A stretch of 45,183 bases of DNA from Candidatus Saccharimonadota bacterium. Lineage in GTDB: Bacteria; Patescibacteriota; Saccharimonadia; Saccharimonadales; Saccharimonadaceae. Shown one piece after another: positions 39,133 through 45,183 of the stretch; within the stretch, counting starts at the first letter, position 1, and every line of letters starts with the position of its first letter. The DNA is taken from contig JAFWIY010000030.1 in assembly GCA_017514675.1 (NCBI GenBank), forward strand, positions 1-45,183. Reading direction: 5' to 3'. The notes beneath the pieces are model-generated. The model ran no database searches, was not told the DNA's origin, and saw nothing but the letters and a program-made list of their open reading frames with translations. A program made the position numbers and the translations under genes.

Positions 39133-40833
39133 ATGAACAAGGAAGTAATTTATATAGAACCAGAAGATGATATCACTGATATCATTACAAAAATTGAAAA
39201 ATCCAAAGAAAAAATCATAGCCCTAGTGCCGCCAAAGAAGGCTGGTGTGTTTCGCAGCGTTGTAAATATTAAGTTGATTGCAAAGTCTAGCGTTGCGGCC
39301 GAAAAGACCGTAGTAATAGTCACGACTGATCCTTCAATCACTAAATTAGCTGCTGCTACCAAAGTGCCGGTCACTAAGGATCTAAAAACCGCTCCCGCCA
39401 TCCCGAAAAAAGATGAGGAGGAGGTCGAGGTGATTCGTGAAGATGTGGTCGAAGAAGATGATGACGAAGAAGAACCTAGCGAGGACGAGGATGAGGGCGA
39501 GGATGCCGCGGAAGAGGATACTAATGATAGCGCAGAAGAAGACTCAGAAACGGAAGACGAAGAAGAGCCTGAACAGGAAGATAAAAAATCCAAGAAAAAG
39601 GATAGGAAATCAAAAAAGGCCGCCGAAAAACTGAAAAAGGCCGGCGGGAAAATTACTGGCAAGATGAAATTGCGCAAAAAGCTAATTATCTTTGGCATAA
39701 TTGGCGCTTTGTTGTTGGTCTTGGCGTTGATCTGGGCCTTTGTGATTGCGCCAGCGGCAAATGTAACCGTAGAGGTTAAGACCACACTGAATAATTTCTC
39801 AGAAAATATTAGCTTTACTTCCGTGATTACAGAAGAGAATACCGATAGCGGAAAGTTTTACCTAGAGGAAGTCAAGACCGAAAATGTGGCCGAAAAGACT
39901 TTCGAAGCAACGGGCACTAAAAATGTCGGCGAGAAGGCGACTGGCTCGGTGGTAGTCTATTCGTATTTTAGCGCGAAGGGCGTAAACCCAGTAGCGGCCG
40001 GGACGGCGTTTGAATTGGGCGACAAGGCTTTTATAGCTGATGAGGGCATTAGCCTTAGTTGGGATGGCGACCAGAAAGAGTGCGAAAACGACAATATTAT
40101 CGTGGATGGAAAAATCCAATGTCTAATTTCTGGGCGCGTTAAAGTTACGGCGGCGCACGCAGGGTCATCCTATAATATACAGGCCTCTAGTAGCGGCTGG
40201 GACACCGTGGCAAATGTTGCCGTATATTCGGACGGCGCTATGACTGGTGGCACCGACGAGACAATAACTGTCGTACAACAGTCGGATATCGATAAGGCCA
40301 AGAACGAAATCGCTACATCTTCTGAGGAAGAAGAAAAGGCTGCCCTAATGTCTAAGATTAAGCCGAATACTCTTGTAATTAGCTCTAGTTTTACAACCAC
40401 CACTTCGGATGCGGTCGCTACGCCAGCGGTTGGCGAGGAGGTAAAAGAAGGCGTAAAACCGACCATTAAAGTAACTACTGTCAGCTCCATCTTCTCAATT
40501 GACGAAACGAAGGTAAAGGAGTTCATTACTAAAAAGGCCGAGATCGCCGATGATCAAAAGATATACACTATCAAAGATCCATTTATCGATCATTTCTCAA
40601 AAGACGATAATGGCTACACTGGAAAGTTAAAGACTTCATACTCTTATGGCCCAGAAATTAGTGAAACTTCGATAGTGGAAGCCGTTAAGGGCAAGGGGAT
40701 AGGCGAAGCGACGCATAATCTAAAGGATATCAATGGCGTGTCGTCAGTAAATATTAAGCCATCATTCCCATGGGTGACATTTGTGCCAGACGATGCAAAT
40801 CGTATCACGGTGAATCTAGAAGTAAAGGAATAG
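39133..40833 (+). CDS. Single-pass membrane protein with acidic linker (baseplate-J-like CPR family)
   Basis: 566 residues from ATG 39133, chosen because TATATT (39121-39126) lies 6 nt upstream and inside the longer ORF. Order: cytoplasmic alpha/beta domain 1-88 (VIYIEPEDDITDIITKIEKS, ALVPPKKAGVFRSVVNIKLI), an Asp/Glu-rich stretch 93-150, a Lys-rich stretch 151-183, a membrane helix 184-206, then a ~360-residue beta-rich extracytoplasmic part with ATGTKNVGEKATGSVVVYSY. The N-terminal pattern is typical of CPR envelope proteins annotated as baseplate J-like. Role unknown; possibly wall or surface assembly, since cell-wall genes follow 1 nt downstream. Confidence 0.75.
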   Translation: MNKEVIYIEPEDDITDIITKIEKSKEKIIALVPPKKAGVFRSVVNIKLIAKSSVAAEKTVVIVTTDPSITKLAAATKVPVTKDLKTAPAIPKKDEEEVEVIREDVVEEDDDEEEPSEDEDEGEDAAEEDTNDSAEEDSETEDEEEPEQEDKKSKKKDRKSKKAAEKLKKAGGKITGKMKLRKKLIIFGIIGALLLVLALIWAFVIAPAANVTVEVKTTLNNFSENISFTSVITEENTDSGKFYLEEVKTENVAEKTFEATGTKNVGEKATGSVVVYSYFSAKGVNPVAAGTAFELGDKAFIADEGISLSWDGDQKECENDNIIVDGKIQCLISGRVKVTAAHAGSSYNIQASSSGWDTVANVAVYSDGAMTGGTDETITVVQQSDIDKAKNEIATSSEEEEKAALMSKIKPNTLVISSSFTTTTSDAVATPAVGEEVKEGVKPTIKVTTVSSIFSIDETKVKEFITKKAEIADDQKIYTIKDPFIDHFSKDDNGYTGKLKTSYSYGPEISETSIVEAVKGKGIGEATHNLKDINGVSSVNIKPSFPWVTFVPDDANRITVNLEVKE

Positions 40834-40834
40834 T

Positions 40835-42163
40835 ATGAAAATACTCGGGCTGGATGTAGGTGAAAAGCGAATTGGCGTAGCTAAGGTAGATTCCAGCACG
40901 CGAATCGCAGTGCCAATAGGATTTATCGATGTCGATGGTACAGAATGGGCAGAGCTGGCACGGCTAGCTAGCTTGAATAACACTACTTTCTTTGTACTAG
41001 GTCTGCCACGGAGTAACGAGGGCAACGAAACAGCGCAATCGGTATATGTCAGAAATTTTGCGAAAGCTTTAGTAGAAAAGGTGCCAGGAGCAAAGGTACG
41101 ATTTCAAGATGAGAGTTTAACTTCGGTTGTAGCCGAAGAGAGGTTAAAATCCCGCCAGAAGAATTACGAAAAAGGTGATATTGACGCGGAGGCGGCGGCG
41201 ATTATTTTGCAGGATTTTATCGAAACTTTTAGCGAAAAGTCCGTACCGGAACCAGAAGATACTAATTTAATCAAAAAAGAAGTGGATAAAGTAAAAATGA
41301 AAACTAGGAAAGTCACCAAGTGGGTGTCTGGGGTCGCTATATTGTTAGTGCTGGCCCTAATTGCGACAGGTGTAGCATTGGCAATCCGCGAGCAAAGACG
41401 CAAGGAGCGCGCGGAATATTATGCGGAAATTGAAGCCGGGATGAAGGCGGAAGTGTTTAGTTTTACGATTTTACCGGGCGAAACTATCATGGATGTAAAG
41501 AAAAAGTTACTTGAGCTGGGGTACAGCGCGGAGGAGATCGAGGCGGCTTTTAATGCGCAGTATGATTATAGTTTTTTGGCTGGTCGGCCCGAGGGGGCAT
41601 CGCTTGAAGGGTATTTGTTTGGTGAAACGCATGAGTTTTATAAGGGAGAAACGGTGGAAAATATTTTGCGAGAATATTTGGGTTTAATGGGGAAAGTTAT
41701 TGAAGAGAATAATTTAGAAGCGCGCTACGGCGAGCGAGGATTAACGCTTTTTGAAGGAATCACGCTAGCTTCGGTAGTACAAAAGGAGGCCAAAACTCCA
41801 GACCAACCGACCGTGGCACAGGTGTTTTTATCGAGAATTGCTAGCGGGATACCTTTGGGGAGCGATGTAACTGTGTCTTATGCGGTAGACTTAGTGGATC
41901 CGAATCGCGAGATTTATAATAATAACTACGATGCGCTCCGTATTGAATCTTGTTATAACACTAGGTATCATACCGGATTTCCATGTGGGCCAATTTCTAA
42001 CCCTGGGCTTTCGGCACTACTTGCCGTAGCTGAGCCAACAGATACGGAATACCTCTATTTCTTGACAGGGGATGATGGATTAATGTATTATAGTTATACA
42101 GAGTCTGAGCATAATCAGAATATTCATGCGCATTGCCAAGAACTCTGTAACACACAATTATGA
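40835..42163 (+). CDS. RuvX(YqgF)-MltG fusion: Holliday-junction resolvase-like plus endolytic transglycosylase
   Basis: 442 residues. Residues 1-135 are a complete YqgF/RuvX RNase H-fold domain: GLDVGEKRIGVA (Asp7), VLGLPRS, FQDESLTSVVAEERL, GDIDAEAAAIIL. RuvX acts in 16S rRNA 5' maturation or junction resolution. A membrane helix (164-184) follows, then an MltG domain outside: LysM-like FSFTILPGETIMDVKKKLL, catalytic Glu318 in SVVQKEAKTP, SGIPLGSDVTVSYA and YNTRYHTGFPCGPISNPG. MltG cleaves nascent glycan strands to set their length. ruvX and mltG are neighbours in many bacteria; here one frame joins them. An internal ATG at codon 155 could also give MltG alone. Starts 1 nt after the previous gene. 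Confidence 0.93.
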   Translation: MKILGLDVGEKRIGVAKVDSSTRIAVPIGFIDVDGTEWAELARLASLNNTTFFVLGLPRSNEGNETAQSVYVRNFAKALVEKVPGAKVRFQDESLTSVVAEERLKSRQKNYEKGDIDAEAAAIILQDFIETFSEKSVPEPEDTNLIKKEVDKVKMKTRKVTKWVSGVAILLVLALIATGVALAIREQRRKERAEYYAEIEAGMKAEVFSFTILPGETIMDVKKKLLELGYSAEEIEAAFNAQYDYSFLAGRPEGASLEGYLFGETHEFYKGETVENILREYLGLMGKVIEENNLEARYGERGLTLFEGITLASVVQKEAKTPDQPTVAQVFLSRIASGIPLGSDVTVSYAVDLVDPNREIYNNNYDALRIESCYNTRYHTGFPCGPISNPGLSALLAVAEPTDTEYLYFLTGDDGLMYYSYTESEHNQNIHAHCQELCNTQL

Positions 42164-43242
42164 CGAAAAGGAAACGAAAATTCAAATTTGATAAATATAG
42201 CAAGGTTTTGCCGTATGCTTTGATTAGTATAGTGACACTAGTCTTGGTTTTTGTGGGGTCGATGTATAAAAATGACGGTAGTTTAAACTTGAGCTTGGAT
42301 GTATTTGCGGCAAAGGATTATCATGTGTCGGTGGACCAGATTTCGGAGCTATACATGGTGGCGGATTTGTCGGACGCTCTGAGCCTCGCGAGCGCATCAG
42401 ACGTGGCGTCAAACTACGTAGTAGCTACTACGATGTATGATGCTGGGCAGGCCTCTAGTGGTAAGCTAGAGAAGCCTACTTTGCCAAATATTGCAGCCTC
42501 GCGCGGAGTGGTGGAATATGTGGTGACAGATGGCGATACGATGGACACTATTGCTAGCAAGTATGGCGTAACAACCGACCAAATTCGCTGGTCTAATGGA
42601 CTAAAGACCACTGATATTTCGGTAGGCGACACGCTGTATGTACCAACCAAGCCCGGTATTGTTTATACCGTAAAGGCCGATGAAACAATAGAAGAAATCG
42701 TTGATAAATATGGCTCCAGCGCAACAGAAATTATCGCTCTAAATGATCTTGAGGTGTCTGGTATCTCTGAGGGGATGAAGATTCTAATCAAGGATGGTAC
42801 CTTGCCAGAGAAGGAACGACCAGAATATGTGGCACCGAGACCAACATATACTAATTATTCCTATTCATACTCTGGTAGTTCTTATACCCGGCAGAACATT
42901 GAAGTTCTCGGACGATTCTATGGCCTGGGCGGACGCTATGTGGCGGGACAATGTACGCAGTGGGCATGGTATAACAGACAAGATCTACCAAGTAATCTAG
43001 GCAATGCAGCCACTTGGGCGTCACGTGCGGCAGCGGCGGGATACAGAGTAGATAGGACACCGTCGGCAGGTGCAATTTTCCAAACCACTGCAGGTTGGTA
43101 CGGACACGTAGGCTATGTTGAGGGGGTAAATGCCGATGGCTCTATTACTATTACTGAGATGAATTACAACTATCAATCATTTGTAGTAATTAGAGCTACT
43201 ATCCCAGCTAGTGCGGTAGGTAGTTTCTATTATATTCACTAA
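42160..43242 (+). CDS. Secreted LysM-CHAP peptidoglycan hydrolase
   Basis: 360 residues. Basic N-terminus and hydrophobic helix (~17-35) as signal or anchor; spacer; two LysM domains (119-162 and 168-211: YVVTDGDTMDTIASKYGV, YTVKADETIEEIVDKYG) for glycan binding; a Tyr/Ser-rich linker; and a CHAP domain (~246-360) with Cys265 in GQCTQWAW and His316 in GHVGYVE. CHAP enzymes are amidases or endopeptidases that cut peptide stems. Overlaps mltG by 4 bp (ATGA), so glycan-strand cleavage and stem cleavage are co-expressed, possibly for division or remodelling. Confidence 0.93.
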   Translation: MTKRKRKFKFDKYSKVLPYALISIVTLVLVFVGSMYKNDGSLNLSLDVFAAKDYHVSVDQISELYMVADLSDALSLASASDVASNYVVATTMYDAGQASSGKLEKPTLPNIAASRGVVEYVVTDGDTMDTIASKYGVTTDQIRWSNGLKTTDISVGDTLYVPTKPGIVYTVKADETIEEIVDKYGSSATEIIALNDLEVSGISEGMKILIKDGTLPEKERPEYVAPRPTYTNYSYSYSGSSYTRQNIEVLGRFYGLGGRYVAGQCTQWAWYNRQDLPSNLGNAATWASRAAAAGYRVDRTPSAGAIFQTTAGWYGHVGYVEGVNADGSITITEMNYNYQSFVVIRATIPASAVGSFYYIH

Positions 43243-43245
43243 AGA

Positions 43246-44757
<1,512 letters not shown>

Positions 44758-44788
44758 TTATGTTTTTTAAAAAAGTCCAAAAAAGGTA

Positions 44789-44817
44789 TTGACAATTGTA
44801 CGCTTATGCTTTATTAT
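44789..44817 (+). promoter_or_regulatory. Strong promoter of a noncoding RNA
   Basis: Consensus TTGACA (44789-44794), 17-bp spacer, TATTAT (44812-44817) with TATGC upstream. No good ORF follows. Confidence 0.8.
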
Positions 44818-44823
44818 AAACAT

Positions 44824-44970
44824 AAGCTGATACGCTTCACGGGGTTCCACTGGGTGATTAGTGGAGTGTGGAGACTTACATTAAAAACAAAAACAGCGGA
44901 TTAAAACAAACCAATGTGCCCCAGGGTGGGCGCGTAGCAGCGGGGAAGCGGCCGAAAGGTCGCTTTTTCT
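44824..44970 (+). ncRNA. Structured noncoding RNA of unknown family (~147 nt)
   Basis: Bounded by a strong promoter and a terminator (AGCGGCC-GAAA-GGTCGCT plus T-run, 44947-44970). GCTGATACGC near the 5' end pairs with GCGTAGCAGC near 44932-44941 (9 of 10), extended inward by CAC-GGGG / CCCC-AGG-GTG. Inside are a CCACT/AGTGG hairpin and ACATT/AATGT enclosing a long A-rich single-stranded loop. A closed rod with a large A-rich bubble recalls 6S RNA in shape only. It lacks the SRP, RNase P and tmRNA sequence signatures. Confidence 0.6.
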
Positions 44971-44985
44971 TGGTTTAATGGCATG

Positions 44986-45014
44986 AAAAAAGCCCGGGGG
45001 TTTAGGCCCGGGCT
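44986..45014 (-). terminator. GC-rich terminator reading leftward
   Basis: Stem AGCCCGGG / CCCGGGCT with an A-run on its left, i.e. a T-run on the minus strand. It could stop minus-strand transcription coming from the right, outside the window. Confidence 0.6.
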
Positions 45015-45095
45015 GGGAGGACATTAATAGGGCTAATAACAAAAATGTGTGTATGCTAATGCTTGTAAATATTACTCCTTAATTGTTTAGCAATA

Positions 45096-45124
45096 CAAAA
45101 AGAGCCACGTTAGTGGCTCTTTTC
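45096..45124. terminator. Bidirectional terminator
   Basis: Stem AGAGCCAC / GTGGCTCT with loop GTTA, A-run before and T-run after. In 45015-45095, between the two hairpins, I see no gene. Confidence 0.75.
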
Positions 45125-45162
45125 TGTTACTCTAGTATTTGAAGTAAACAGGAGTAACTAAT

Positions 45163-45183
45163 ATGAACAGTAAAAACTGTCCA
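45163..45183 (+). CDS. Start of an unknown gene (partial)
   Basis: ATG at 45163 with AGGAG 8 nt upstream opens a frame of seven codons (MNSKNCP) cut by the window end. Promoter-like TTACTC...TAGTAT lies just upstream after the bidirectional terminator. Too short to identify. Confidence 0.4.

Noticed and set aside
39150-39785. Ser-rich minus-strand ORF opposite the 39133 membrane gene
   Set aside because: It is the complement of Asp/Glu and Lys repeats, giving Ser/Phe runs; no start signal or family.

Overview
The window reads as the chromosome of a Patescibacteria/CPR bacterium, most likely Candidatus Saccharibacteria (TM7). This is an inference from gene content. The evidence is: standard genetic code (UGA is used as a stop), a short alanyl-tRNA synthetase without the C-terminal C-Ala domain, a DUF1846 protein, CPR-type surface and envelope proteins, L36, L32 and RpoC that have lost their zinc-binding cysteines, very tight gene packing, and many genes whose -10 box lies only 6-7 nt from the start codon (probable leaderless mRNAs).

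Layout. 1-3600: 3' end of ung, a dCMP deaminase, a secreted cutinase/vWA fusion and two unknown genes. 3690-9560: typA, a membrane-anchored transglutaminase-like protein, tatD with three small downstream genes, and a convergent DUF1846 gene. 9630-16310: nifS-mnmA (sulfur relay for tRNA thiolation), rpmF-nusB-NUDIX-rnc, an unknown gene, rpsP and khpA. 16310-26270: a probable small RNA, rpoB-rpoC, a very long hairpin, and secY overlapping a sortase. 26338-30408: infA-rpmJ-rpsM-rpsK-rpsD-rpoA-rplQ-rplM-rpsI as one compact operon, then tRNA-Ala(CGC). 30650-35180: a large secreted FISUMP-type surface protein whose 3' end looks like a diversified region, a solo PemK/MazF-like toxin and alaS. 35220-39084 (minus strand): histidine kinase, response regulator, RluB-type pseudouridine synthase and an FtsA-like ATPase. 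39133-43242: an acidic single-pass membrane protein, a RuvX-MltG fusion and a LysM-CHAP hydrolase (cell-wall remodelling). 43246-45183: obgE (minus), a structured noncoding RNA and the start of another gene.

Most striking feature: nine copies of a GC-rich palindromic element (core about 75-85 bp, three related subfamilies) occur in 45 kb. Eight lie in frame inside conserved genes: typA, tatD, nifS, mnmA (three copies) and obgE (two copies). One lies between rluB and the ftsA-like gene. Each core is flanked by a 10-24 bp inverted repeat whose sequence differs from copy to copy, so the whole insert folds into one long nested hairpin. The design resembles the protein-coding palindromic elements of Rickettsia, but the copy-specific arms suggest an unusual insertion or processing mechanism.

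Other points of interest: complete loss of cysteines at both RpoC zinc sites plus an altered trigger loop; terminators that overlap the next gene's -35 box; a perfect consensus promoter inside nifS; a 181-bp hairpin after rpoC; and a strong promoter-RNA-terminator unit at 44.8-45.0 kb that matches no RNA family I recognise.
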